From assembly GCA_037783415.1 (NCBI GenBank), contig JAZGTN010000073.1, positions 6,510,001-6,574,000 of the forward strand: DNA of 64,000 nucleotides. Direction: 5' to 3'. Source of the DNA: Leptasterias polaris. Taxonomy: Eukaryota; Echinodermata; Asteroidea; Forcipulatida; Asteriidae. This document shows positions 9,501-26,690 of this stretch, piece by piece. The notes below the pieces were generated by a model, which made no database searches, was not told the DNA's origin, and saw only the letters and a list, made by a program, of their open reading frames with translations. Numbering within the stretch: the first letter of the stretch is position 1; the number at the start of each line of letters is the position of its first letter. Both the position numbers and the translations under genes were made by a program.

Positions 9501-10874
9501 TCGAGTCCGAGTCCGAGTCTTTTGCAGACGTGACTCGAGTCAAGTCCGAGTCACCGAAATTGTGACTCGAGACGGACTCGAGTCCGAGTCCCGGACTCGA
9601 GTCCTACAACACTGCTCTGTACTGCCCCAATGTGTCCTAGATCCAAGTTCTTTTTGTACAGTACTCATCAGTATTCTTTACAATAAACAAACTCATTCTC
9701 TGTAAATTTGAACACAAAAAGTGAAATCTGTTAAAATAGTTGTTTTCATTTCATTTTCGTTCCTCGTTTTCTTCAGGTATTGGGCAATCGCTATTCCAGT
9801 GTACCTGAGCGTCTGTTTTGTCTTTGCTCAAGTTTTCTTTCTTGCTTTTAATCTTTGGAACACTCCTCCACTGGATTCAATAAAAACATTTACAGGTAAG
9901 TTTAAAATGCCAACCTTGAAGTTCATTAAGTAGAATGGTAATGCCCAAGAGAAATATTTCTGTATGAAGAAATTCAGTCAAATATTCCAAGTTGCAGGTG
10001 CTGTGTCGTCATAATCAAAACAGGCCTGTGGCTGTACATCAAATGATGAACTTCTCCAAGTTACTGCATGCCTGAGCCCTCATCAAAAACAACACATTGA
10101 CCTTTACCCGTATCAAAATATGAGTACAGAGACTTTGTTCCTTCAAACGAGAAAGTGCCATCACATATTTGTTATTTACATCATCTTTAATCATGTGTTA
10201 ACGAGGGTAAACTCCGATCAGCGCCCAGCACTGCTTTCCATGGAAGCCCTCAGTACAAATACTGTATTATTTTAAAATACAAATATTACACCATCAAAAT
10301 TGTTAAAAGAGAAGGACATCATAATACTCAATTATCATCATTGTTATCGGGCGTTTGAATCTTGTACATGGACAAACCTGTTTGATTTTTAAAATGTACC
10401 GGTATTTGTCTCATAAACATTTATTGTTAAAAACCCAACTGTTTCAGCTGAGCATGAACTTTTTTTGCTTTGCATCTCAATAACTTTTGTTCAATATTCA
10501 TATTTTACCGTGCATTTTTACTTCTTACTTTTACCCTTAGGCCTACATAGACCTACACGAATAGGATGATCCTTGTGTAGCAATTTAGGAATTTTCAGTA
10601 GTTTGATAATTCACTGTGTTAACTCGTTATTGAAATTTAACTCACTGAAAGGTGTGTATGTGAAATTTGTCAATTGCTCAGTTGACGAGCCTGTGTCTTT
10701 AAAATCAAAATAAGACTATTCTGAACTTGAAAAAACAGTTTTTGATTTCTGACATTTCGTTTTTATGAACTTTCAGATTCCCATGTGAGGCCTGCATGTC
10801 CCATGGACTCGATGCCTGCTGTCGGTGACATTCCAATTAATGAAATAAACAGACGACTCTATCTGGATAGGTGA
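6441..10874 (+). CDS. PIGP: PIGP, subunit P of GPI-GlcNAc transferase (complete, 4 exons)
   Basis: PIG-P is a small ER membrane subunit of the complex that transfers GlcNAc to phosphatidylinositol, the first step of GPI-anchor synthesis. Exons are 6441-6522, 7917-7989, 9777-9895 and 10777-10874. They splice in frame to 123 residues, against about 134 in the human short form. Family signatures are [12 protein letters not shown] near the N-terminus, [20 protein letters not shown] between the two membrane segments (about residues 13-35 and 53-79), then TPPLDSI and a C-terminal [13 protein letters not shown]. The start is the ATG directly before [16 protein letters not shown]. The frame is open further upstream, but that part does not resemble the family. 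The gene diverges from ICAD and converges on AP2M1. Intron 2 holds a hAT-like element. Confidence 0.95.
6523..7916. other. PIGP intron 1
   Basis: AT-rich and non-coding. It contains a short perfect hairpin at 6844-6870 with CATGGAGGAAG arms around a 5-nt loop. I see no other exon. Confidence 0.8.
7917..7989 (+). CDS. PIGP: PIGP exon 2
   Basis: The acceptor is tatccttcccag and the donor CAGAA|gtaagt. It encodes [20 protein letters not shown] followed by WPQ, the most conserved block of the family. Confidence 0.95.
8628..9622. mobile_element. Non-autonomous hAT-like element with 8-bp target duplication
   Basis: The element body is 8636-9614 (979 bp). Both ends read CAGTGTTGTAG (the right one as CTACAACACTG). 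CTCTGTAC is repeated exactly at 8628-8635 and 9615-9622. An 8-bp duplication with CAGTG ends is the hAT hallmark. Both subterminal regions are packed with GAGTCCGAGTC-type repeats (8645-8715 and 9455-9605). It carries no transposase frame. It lies in PIGP intron 2 and carries a second element at 9112-9241. Confidence 0.88.
9109..9244. mobile_element. 130-bp Harbinger-like MITE nested in the hAT-like element
   Basis: Arms of about 42 bp begin GGCCGTGTCCGAAACGG (9112-9153 and 9200-9241). They surround a short GC-rich loop and are flanked by TTA on both sides. A 3-bp TWA target fits PIF/Harbinger. Degenerate relatives lie near 12165-12290 and 56950-57066. Confidence 0.8.
9777..9895 (+). CDS. PIGP: PIGP exon 3
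   Basis: The acceptor is ttttcttcag and the donor TTTACAG|gtaag. Its 39 codons cover membrane segment 2 ([10 protein letters not shown] through FNLW) and the TPPLDSI motif. Confidence 0.95.
9896..10776. other. PIGP intron 3
   Basis: Unique-looking AT-rich sequence with no exon or clear element. Confidence 0.7.
10777..10874 (+). CDS. PIGP: PIGP exon 4 with stop
   Basis: The acceptor is gaactttcag. It encodes a diverged linker, then [15 protein letters not shown] and TGA at 10872-10874, corresponding to the ISISEVN end of the human protein. Confidence 0.9.
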
Positions 10875-11002
10875 CATCATCCATTAATTGTCAACATTTA
10901 TTCATCTAAATAATGATATTTCTGCATGTTCAGATCTTTGATGGACTTTCAGCAGCGGGTGGAGGTTAAGCCAAGTTTTTGAGCCGGCATAGTTAAGTGA
11001 TA

Positions 11003-11345
11003 TGGTGTCCTGGCTAAGCGGTTTAGTGCATCAGACTCAAGTTCTGGTGGCTGAGTCATCAAGGTGTTGGTTTGAATCCCGGTCATGACACTTGTGTCCT
11101 TGGGCAAGACATTCAACTATAGTTGCTTCTCTTCACCAAGGAGTGAATGGGTACCTACCTGTGAGGGCAGAGATTGTTCTTGTGTTGATTTTGCTTGGTG
11201 CTACAAAGTTTGCAGCACAGGCTGTATAAGGGAGCTGAGACGGGTCTAGTGATCAGCGGTAATAATGTTGGGGCGCCAACATGAGCGTCACTGAGTGACA
11301 GATTTTAACGCTCTGTAAGAAGTCACTCTTATTACTAGTATTAGT
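11003..11345 (+). mobile_element. tRNA-Leu-like SINE in the PIGP 3' region
   Basis: An A-box-like TGGCTAAGCGGTTTAGTGC is followed by a B-box GGTTTGAATCCC at 11069-11080, then a tRNA-unrelated body (TGTCCTTGGGCAAGACA). Related copies are at 18870-19010 and about 19830-19935 (minus), and at 34545-34800 and 36921-37335 (plus). An AATAAA follows at 11412-11417 and could end the PIGP transcript. Confidence 0.75.
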
Positions 11346-14300
11346 GAGAACTACTTGTCTTGGACTTGAAGCAGAGTGGAAGGTTACATGTATGTACAGC
11401 AACAACAATGAAATAAAGAGATTGAAACAATTAATGATGTTAGGAGTGGGTTCTTTATTTAACTATTGATTTGGTAGGTATAGCTTGGTACACACGTTAC
11501 ATGGTCACAGACTGTGTAGGTAAATCACAGAAACAAAGAGTACACCTTCAACTCAAGCAACGTCGCTAAAGAGAAATTCCCGCAACGAGGTCTTCCACAG
11601 GGGTGTATCTTGGGGTGCCCCTGCCAACTCTAATATTTAACTAATTAAGCCCTTATATAAGAATTCTAAAAGAAGGGTGTGGAATGCAAACTATGAAGGG
11701 TTGAGGCCAATATTATGTTCTTGTGGTATTCCTTTTGAAAAACTGCACTGACCACGCAGTCATATTGTGATGTTACACCCAGCGCAGCGCACACATGCAG
11801 TAACTGGGTTAAAGTTCATAATTCCATGTACAGCCTTTTAAGGTAAAACAAAATAATCGTCAATCGTGGTTCTTATACAGAAACATAGCATACATTGTTC
11901 ACCTTTTAAGTTGTGTTTTGATTATATCATTCTTTTAAATATACCAATCACAAGAATGAAATAATTCCCTACAAACAAGTTCACAGAATAGATTAATAGT
12001 TTCCATAACAGTTCATCCTAAAACAATCAATTGGGAAGAATTACAGCACACATAATTTACAGGTTTGGTTTGCTGAACATCATTGGTAGACTCCCCTTCT
12101 GATTGAATGTGATTTTTTAGATGGTATTTACAAGAGTTTTGAAAACTGGATGAGAGTAGACTTGGACTGACTTACCAGCTGTGGCTATGGCTATGGCTGT
12201 TGCTAAGGAGCTCCTATACTTCAATGCATGATGACGCAGTGATCAAGCCATAGACGTAGCCACAGCTGCCAATTCAGACACGGCCTTACTGTGTCCTATC
12301 CACTAGTCTTGGAAATTGAAACGTGCTCAGAATTAACAATAATCCTCCACCAAGCAAAGCCTTTGACATGACCTAAAAGCAGTTCCGCAAACAGCTAAAA
12401 AGGTTCAAGTACCCGATTCGACTAGCCACTGTCACTTATAAGTCAGGCTGTCAAGCATCATGAAACCTGTTCTAAGTCTGCCTCATTTATAAGAGTGGAT
12501 GCTCTATCATAATGTGATAGTATCATGAATGTTTTATAAGTGATGCAGTAATGTTTGACCGTCTTACTTCAAGTGACGATGGCTTGTCGATTCGGCTGGT
12601 TTAAGAATTTTCTTCACTGTAGTAACACTTTACAGTATTTATTCAGTTCTGAAGACTGATGACCACATATCTCATTTGTCTGACACAGGGGTACAGTGTT
12701 GGCCGGACAAATCAGAAAATATGGACAACTTATTTCAAGTGTGATATTGTAATGCTGTTACCTAACTCAGTCATGGGAAATTGGAGCTTATGGATCCAGA
12801 AATGCTGATCAAAAGCTTATTTCTTGGGTTAGCACAAATTTTAGGAACAGATTTTGATTCTAACAACGGCAAGGCCCAATTCTAAAAAGCTGATAATAAG
12901 CACAAATTTTGCTAAGCACAGACAAGTGCTGCTTAGCAAAAATAGGTTACCAGCCACCAACCTATGTATTGTACATTGTCTGTGACTGGTTCTCTGCTTT
13001 GTTTTGCTTTTAGCAATATTTTCTGCTTAAGCAGCTCAATGAATTTAACTCAAGGGCCCAATATCATAGAGCTGCTTTAGAAATTCTGCTAAGTGAAAAA
13101 CAAACGGAATACCAGTTACAGAGAGTACTTTGAAATTGTATTTTGGCTGGTAACTTTATTTTGTAAACACAATTGTTTTGAGCTCTGCAACTTGTGCTTA
13201 AGCAGCTCTATGAAATTGAGCCCTGGTTGTATTATTTTAAGGACCATGCTATTGATTGTTACGAATATTTTACCATAATTAACCTTTTTGACCGTGTTAA
13301 TACAGCTTGGAGAAAGACTGAGTATTACAAACCCATTAAACAGCCATTCATTCCTAGACAATCCTCAAAGAGTTATCTATTCCAATTGTATATATTTATA
13401 TACTACACATCAGTTCAAGGTTAAAACCAAACTACGAAGTGGGAATTGTTCATGTGTATTTACAGTTTAAGAAAGCTGTTCCAATAATGACCGTAATGCA
13501 TGTGCCACAAAAGCGCATTAATAAGTAAACATTGCAAGTAATAAAAAGCTTAATAAAACATTCAGTTAGACTTGAAACCCACCACCGTAAGCACACCTTT
13601 TACATAGAGAAAGAAAGCTTGTATACAGCTACTAAATGCCCATAGATCTCATTCACCTGACACAGGGGTACAGTGCTGGCCAGAAAAATCAGAAATATGG
13701 ACATAAAACACCTGCACAACTCTTGCCTTGGACCTCTGTCTAAACGCACACACATCTGCAAGACAACTCCCTCTTTGGCATTTCCCCCGCCGGAAAGAAA
13801 CTTTTCTTCTGCGGCCAGGAGGGGCTGATTTCACAAAGATTTAAGATCTTAACAGTGCATCAGTCTTAATTGCTAAGCAAAGTGTGATATCACAACAGAA
13901 ATCACTATTATTGACAACACATCTTAAGATGAATCTCAGTAATTAGTGAAAAACAAGCTTACAGCTAGGTCTTCACTAAGCATTAAAATTCATCTTTGTG
14001 TTGTCAATGTTATCATAGTGATTTATATTGTGACATCACACTTTGCTTAGCAATTAAGATTAATTCGCAGTTAAGATCAATCTTAGCTCTTCGTAAAAAC
14101 AATCCCAGGCCTGATACTTCACAGAGGCAATTGCCTCCATGCCCCTAGTCATTGCCTTGGTGCCCCTTGAAATGTTCCAGTAGAAAGTAACCTTTCCCTC
14201 TGGGAGGTGCCGTGTAGGGCATGCGAGACATTTCAAAGGTCACCAAGACGGACTCGAGGCACGGCTGTAGTTACCTCAGTTGGCTTTATGAATAGAGAGA

Positions 14301-14867
14301 TTAAAGGTCACAGACCTACCCAAGGCTTAATGGCGATAAGCAGAAAACAATGATAAGCAAAAGTAACAAAATACCAGTCTTGTACAACAAAAATGACATG
14401 GTTTGGCTGGTAACCACTTCTGCTTAGCATAATTTATCTGTTCTCAGCAGATAAATGGTCTTCTCACAGCCTTGTGAAATTTACCTCCTGTTTGATTTAT
14501 GCATTAACTGATGATCTGACCGTATGACAATGGTATGAATGTATAGATGCAACTAACCACTACACATGCAAGAGGTGTTATGTTATAAAACTAAAGCATG
14601 CAGCAAGAACAAATGCACAAATTGAGTTGCAACGTTAAGAATTCTCTATTACTGTACCTTCTGATACAAGCAGAGTCGATGGATCCATTTTGAGAGGTAG
14701 TAACCGTCTCAGAAGTCTAAAGACAAGTTCCAAATAACAGATGCACGTTCTTCTCTGTATCATCAAACTTACTTGGTCATCTTGATTGCCTAGAGGCTTC
14801 ATGGGATCAGTTTACTGGCCTCTTCGTATGGATGTAATCTGGTGAGGTTTGCAGTAACCATGGTAAC
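11346..14867. other. Intergenic region between PIGP and AP2M1, first part
   Basis: No gene was recognised. It holds a Harbinger-like relative (12165-12290), two copies of the AGAGCTGCTTAAGCA palindrome family (12868-13036 and 13057-13225), and a fold-back element at about 13834-14094. The last has long arms built on AAAGTGTGATATCACAA and GTGACATCACACTTTGC. Confidence 0.7.
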
Positions 14868-14910
14868 ACCATGTACATGAGATCTCTGTACGAGTTACAG
14901 TGATTCTGAA

Positions 14911-15030
14911 AAGAACCAGTGGTGTAACAACTCATTGTTTCGATCAGTATGCTCTGACCATTTGAGATTTCTCTTGAAGACCATCAGAGCATACTGATCG
15001 AAACGTTGAGTTGTTACACCACCAGTTCTT
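14911..15030. mobile_element. Fold-back element with 47-bp arms
   Basis: The left arm 14911-14957 and right arm 14984-15030 are nearly perfect inverted copies. They contain TCGATCAGTATGCTCTGA and TCAGAGCATACTGATCGA around a 26-nt centre. Flanks extend the similarity to the copy at 1255-1665. Confidence 0.75.
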
Positions 15031-17736
15031 TTTAGAACCACCACAACTTATACGAGAGATTTCATTTCATGCACATGGTGTTAATACAGTCCCCTGAATC
15101 TCATTGTGTTCCTTTGTTTTGCTGTCCTCATATAACAACGTTCCTGTTATAAAGAGGTAATTTGGCCCGTCCCAGCGACCTTGTTATAACGAGAGTTGAC
15201 TGTAATGTAAATGTAACACTGTGTATATAGGGAGTTAGAGAACGATAGCTGGGGATCGGTCGGCTCCCTGCCTTCAAGTGTTACAGCCATGTGTTTAATG
15301 AGACTGGATAGTCTGGGATATAGACTCGCACTCCTACCTGCTTATGTTTGATGTATAAAATGTAAGTGGATTCTATTGTTTTGTTAAATCCTTGTGTGCA
15401 AAGTTGATTCCATTGTTCTACTGATCAATATTTGGACACAGTTGCTGGCAAACAACTCTACCCACAAACAAACCCATATCCGCCTATCTGGTCATGGTAC
15501 ATAAACACTGTTCCTGTCCAAGCCCATTTAACGCTTATTGGGTTTTTACAATATTCATGATTTACTGCCTAGCCATGCTGTTGCTCGAGTCTTGGCCTTA
15601 GTGCTCTTTGGAAAGTTTCCCATAGACTTATAGATTTTTCAATAGAAGTGCTCTTGAAATGAAAATGGCCTTGCCCTCTCAAAGATGAAATTCAATAGGT
15701 TTTCCTGTGTAGGCATTTACCGTGTTTGGTGTACTACGGGAAATCCCATAGTTAGGCGGATATGGGTCAAGGGTCACAGACAACTGGCTTTTTAACAAAG
15801 ACTTGGTCACATGCTCATGGTTATAGAACAGTCACATGCAAAAATAAATAACATGAACACATGGGGCTGAGCTAACCATGCAGGCAGTAGAACTAAAGTA
15901 TACAACGAAACATCAATCATGGAAGTCACTAATGGAATGATATGATTCTGATTCTGTGCATTTATTGAAATAATGGAAATGGTTCTAAATCAGATTAAAG
16001 TTTTACGTTCATTGAAAAAACTCTTTCTATGGTTATTTTAAATTATTGTACTGGATTCCTTTATTACGTATCAGTCTTACAAATGTTTGTTTCAAAACTG
16101 AACAAGAAGAACTAAATACACAGATATAAAGGTTAAGGGCTACTTAATATAAAGTATCATTAAAATACTTTTGAATATTTCTGTTTCAAAATTTCTTCTT
16201 TTCTAAATAATATTGCCTTCTTCATTATTTTTCCTCATTCTGTTTTTCTCTTTTGCTTTTGTTGGGGAAAAAATTATTTTACCCACTAAAATTTGTTTGT
16301 AATAAGCATTTTTTATAAATAGTCAAATTTCATTGAGAAAATGGTCATGATTGTGATAGATGGAGCAGCTAAAAAAATATGAAATTAATGAAAACATAAC
16401 ATGGACTTTATCACTGGTTAACATGCAAGATGAGAAGCAAACGATGTCTTAAAAATAATATACAATACACTTTTGCCATTTTGTTTTTTTGGCAGGGGTT
16501 TGGAGAGACGTTGAGTTTTAACCTCAGCTTTCCTCACTGATGAAAAAACAGTAAAACTCAGTTTAGTGGTCCCTTGAAAATTTGTCCCTTTTTGCTCGTG
16601 TAGTTCGGATGTAAAGTATCAGTTCGGCTACAATTGTTGCCTAAGTTAGCTATTTATATATCATGCAAGCATGCTTGGGTAAATCATAAACAATACAACT
16701 TTGTAACCCACTGATCATGGGAACAATCTTACCTTCTCACGAAGACCAAAAGACAAATCATATTTGCAGACCGATCAAACGTGACTTGTTACAAAACCCA
16801 TACTTTGAACAGGTGCAACCACAATTGCCTGGGTTTGTTTGCAATTAGCGCTGATACCAAACAGTTGCCAACTTTGGGCAAGTTTTTCCTTTACATTGAC
16901 AAATACTCAATGAAAAGGAATTTGTGGTAACTTTTAGCCATGATTATTAGTCAAACATGTCCTGATAAGGGACTTGCTCAAGTCTACTATGCAATGTGTT
17001 TGTAGTTGTGATTACAGCACAGGTTGTAAATGTATGCCAGGATTCTTAGCATAGACTTGCTCTAGTGAACTGTACAGTGTGTTTGATAGTGGCAATTACA
17101 CCACAGCATGACCCTGTACGCAAAGATTCTTAACAAAAGACTTACTCAAGTCAATTGTTATGTGTGTGATTGGTTAGTGATGGTGGCAAGCCATCCAATC
17201 AAAGATGGTTATGTTCATTGTGAATTGATGGATGCATGTATGGAATGTTTGCCGCCATCAATGAGAAACCTGCAGACTTGTTATGCTTATGGGAAAATAA
17301 GCCCTTAACAAAAAAATACAGAACATTTCGATTGTTCCTAACAAAAATAAGTAAATTCTGTGGCGAAACTCCAGCCTAGCTATCGCCTCTTCCATGACCT
17401 TGATGTGTGCGGAAGTCAAGCATTTCTAAGGTGTACAACAAATTGGGTTTTGAACGGTGGTGGGTTCCAAGATTAAATGTCTACCATTGAAAAATTCTTA
17501 GCATCATTTCTGAACCAGCAAAACAAGAAACTTTTCTGACCAGAGAAGGAGAACAGTTTAACACTGAATTCTTGGGTAAGATCAGAGACTATAACTGTCC
17601 ACAAAAATAACAATAAAGGGAAACACAATTAAGCTACATAACTGAAAGTACAAACTGTTGGGATTGGAAATGCTGGCTGGTGCAATATTTCCATTCTTCT
17701 TTCTCTCACCCTCTCTTCCCGAAGGCTCGTCCGGCG
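15031..17736. other. Intergenic region and probable AP2M1 3' UTR
   Basis: At about 15130-15200 a decayed transposon end reads CTTGTTATAACGAGAG. The rest is AT-rich without coding signal. The AP2M1 3' UTR must lie directly below 17737, but I could not place a convincing minus-strand polyadenylation signal close by. Confidence 0.6.
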
Positions 17737-23792
<6,056 letters not shown>

Positions 23793-26380
23793 AACAAGTT
23801 GGGCATGAAGTTACATCGAGGCCATTGCCCTGGTCTTTTCCTAACTTGGTGCCCCTTTTTAAAGTTTCCCATCATACACTTAAAACATTTTCCAATGGAA
23901 GTGGCATTTGCAAATTATTGAAAATCTTTCTTTTGTAACCGGAACTTATTATTATTACTAGATTAGTATTATTCAATCCTTATTTAAAAGTAGATCAAAG
24001 ATTAAACCCTGTTTTCACTTTTACTCCTGGATGGAAGTGAAAAGAAGCAATCATGTTTTTACTATGAGTAAACATGATCTGTTGAGCAATGTCCCACGAA
24101 TATATAGTCTCACTTCTTGATTTGCACCTATTTCTCCTTACTTAAAGGTATTATACAGGATTGGCAGAGCTGACAAAATAATCACAGACAGTGTTCATGT
24201 TTTGTGTAATCAACCACATACATGAAATAACAAACCTGTGAAAATTGGAGCTCAATTGGTCATCGAGGTCACGAGAAAATAGTGAAAAGAGACCTTATGT
24301 GTTCAGGGTTGTAGCTAGAACTTTTTGAGTGCCGGCTAATTTACAATCAAAATAGAGCGAAGCTTTTAATTTTACTGCTTTAAAAATGGATTTGTATGGG
24401 TTTTCTGAGACATGATTTTTGTAATGCATTTTAAGGTATGTAAATCTGTTATTTAAAACTTCATTACAGTTTCAATAGGCTTCAACATTTTTAGGGCAAG
24501 GCCACTTTGGTCTTGGAGCAAACAAAATTTTGGAGGGCTCCAAAGCCAGTAGATAGAGCACAAAGGCCAAACATGTTATTTTAACAAAGGCCTGAAGGCT
24601 ATAAATAAACTATTAGTTGTACTCTGAAAAAAGCAATTTACAAAAAAATACTATTTTTTTTTATATTTTTTTTTTTATATTTATTAACCAAGTCCAACAG
24701 CGATCAAGTCGCCAATTACAGGATGGTATAGATAAAAGCTATGATACAAATAAAATATCTCCATTAGAAAAAAAAAACATTGTGTAAACATTAATAGATT
24801 AAATTTAAAATTGAAAATTGGCCAGGGGTTTCCCCATGGGTGGTAAACCCGATGGAACAATTTGCATGAATAAAATGTTAATAAATCATATCTTATTCAA
24901 AAACAAACATTAAATCTAAAAGCCAGCAGATGTCAACACACTTTCCAGGTTTAAAAGAACACGAAACCCACTCCGAGGAGTCACAAAACCAGGTCACAAC
25001 ACCACACAGACACCGCGCACGCGGCTCGCTTTGGAGTAAAGCAAGAGTATTACAAAGTAAAACAATTGTATAACAACTGTAGAGGATTAGCTACTATTTA
25101 AAGACACCGGGCACGCGGCTTGTCTTTTGAGTGAAGCAAGAGTATTGCAAACTAAAACAATTGTGTAACAAACTGCAGAGGATTATAGATAAGAGTAATT
25201 GGGTCTCAATTGGAGGGTCAATCATTCTCCCTGACATGTCTGGATAGTGTCCAGCTGTCTGGGGCTAACATTAAAGAAAAGGACATCCAACTGTCGGCTT
25301 CCTTTGGGTTGAAAATGTGTTTTATTTAATCATTGACAACTGGGGAAAAACAAGTTTATCGTTCAAACTGAACAAGCGATCGACTGTGTAAAAGAGGTAG
25401 TTCATTTTATTGTAACTTTGTTGCATTTTGTGCCGGTCGGTAGGAGGTTCATCTAGTCTGTGTGGCGGTCGGCAATAGCAAATGCCGGTTACACCCGACC
25501 GGCGCCGACCGGCGTGGCTACAACGCTGTATGTGTTTTCTGTTTTTCAAACATCGAGTTTATTATCGTGCGCGATAAAAACTATTGTTTTACTCATTTCT
25601 CAGAAACGATAGCATTTTAGGCAGAAATATTTTAAGGAACCCTTTCTACCATTACTTACTTTAAATCATGTAAGTTATGTGTGAATCTGTGAACTATTGT
25701 GTTTTTCGATCTTACCAATACTAATAGTGTAACTACAGGGCCAAGTGAGATTTGGTTTGTTGTATAAAATGTAAGTAAATTCTTTTAATCATTAACTTAA
25801 AATTGATTCGATTTTAATGTTACTAGTAATACTACAATTACAGTTTTTACACTTCCCTTGTCGGCTTGTTCCTTGCAATTTTTTAATGAAAAATTTCTCC
25901 TTGACTTGAGACTCAAGTTGAGTCGTCGTAAACACTCACACTAACTTGACTATTCACGAACAGTCACAGTCACAATTTAACATTAACATTTAATTTTAAC
26001 TTAAGATTTTATAAATGTAGGTCATAAACGACAATGTTTCTTCTAATAATCCCGCCTAAAAGTGTCAAATTAAGACCGGCTACCCCACCCCCCCCCCCCC
26101 CCCCTTATTACTGTCCGTGAACTGGACACCAATAAAAAGATAATCATGTACAATGTATGTAGTGTACCACTACCAACAATACAATGGGACAGCCCAATAA
26201 ATTAAATATTCAGGAGCACATTCTTGCCAAAAGAACCACCGTTTTCACTCTAATTTCCAATCTAAATGAACTCATACTAAATCAAACGTAAATTACACAT
26301 TTTCCTTGACCTTTAAAGGCTATATTACAGACAAATTCGAAACTATTCAATCAAATTGGAACCCACCTTTCTCTACGTGT
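23793..26380. other. AP2M1 5' flank, repeat-filled
   Basis: It contains pieces of the GGGCAAGGCCA family (24440-24610) and MITE fragments sharing ACATGAAATAACAAACCTGT (24120-24300) and TTTTCAAACATCGAGTTTAT (25540-25745). A GC-richer stretch lies at 25430-25530, and a C-run of about 20 at 26083-26104. No exon was recognised. Confidence 0.65.
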
Positions 26381-26400
26381 GAACATTATTTTCACGGCGC

Positions 26401-26420
26401 CCGGAAATGATGGGCGGGGG
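26401..26420 (-). promoter_or_regulatory. Candidate AP2M1 promoter: ETS site and GC box
   Basis: CCGGAAATG (ETS-like) and GGGCGGGGG (Sp1-like) lie side by side in a local GC-rich patch about 3 kb upstream of the AP2M1 start codon. A 5' non-coding exon would be needed to connect them. This is inference only. Confidence 0.35.
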
Positions 26421-26471
26421 CTGGATCGCGGGCTGCACTGTTTTAATGTTGTCAACAGAGGGCGTAATTCA

Positions 26472-26524
26472 TAAGCGACCATTGATCTCCATTATACTGT
26501 ATAATGGAGATCAATGTAAGCGAC
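26472..26524. mobile_element. 37-bp perfect palindrome flanked by 8-bp direct repeats
   Basis: Positions 26480-26516 form a perfect palindrome. Its arm is CATTGATCTCCATTATAC and it has a single central base. TAAGCGAC flanks it exactly at 26472-26479 and 26517-26524. The layout matches a minimal inverted-repeat insertion with an 8-bp target duplication. Confidence 0.8.
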
Positions 26525-26579
26525 TGATCATTCTGTACTAGTTCAACTTTTACCTAATGCAAAAAACGTATTTTAGCTT

Positions 26580-26690
26580 AAGACAAAACAACAACAACAG
26601 CAACAACAATAACCACCACAACAACAACAACAACCCTGGGGGGGGGGGGGGGGGGGGGAACCAGATTATCGGAGGGGGGGGGGGCGGACA
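26580..26690 (+). repeat. CAA/CAG microsatellite and long G tracts
   Basis: CAACAACAGCAACAACAA-type repeats are followed by an about 20-G run and a second G-rich run. A second CAA/CAG tract is at about 27080-27118. Neither is in a supported gene, although a short open frame crosses the second. Confidence 0.85.
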
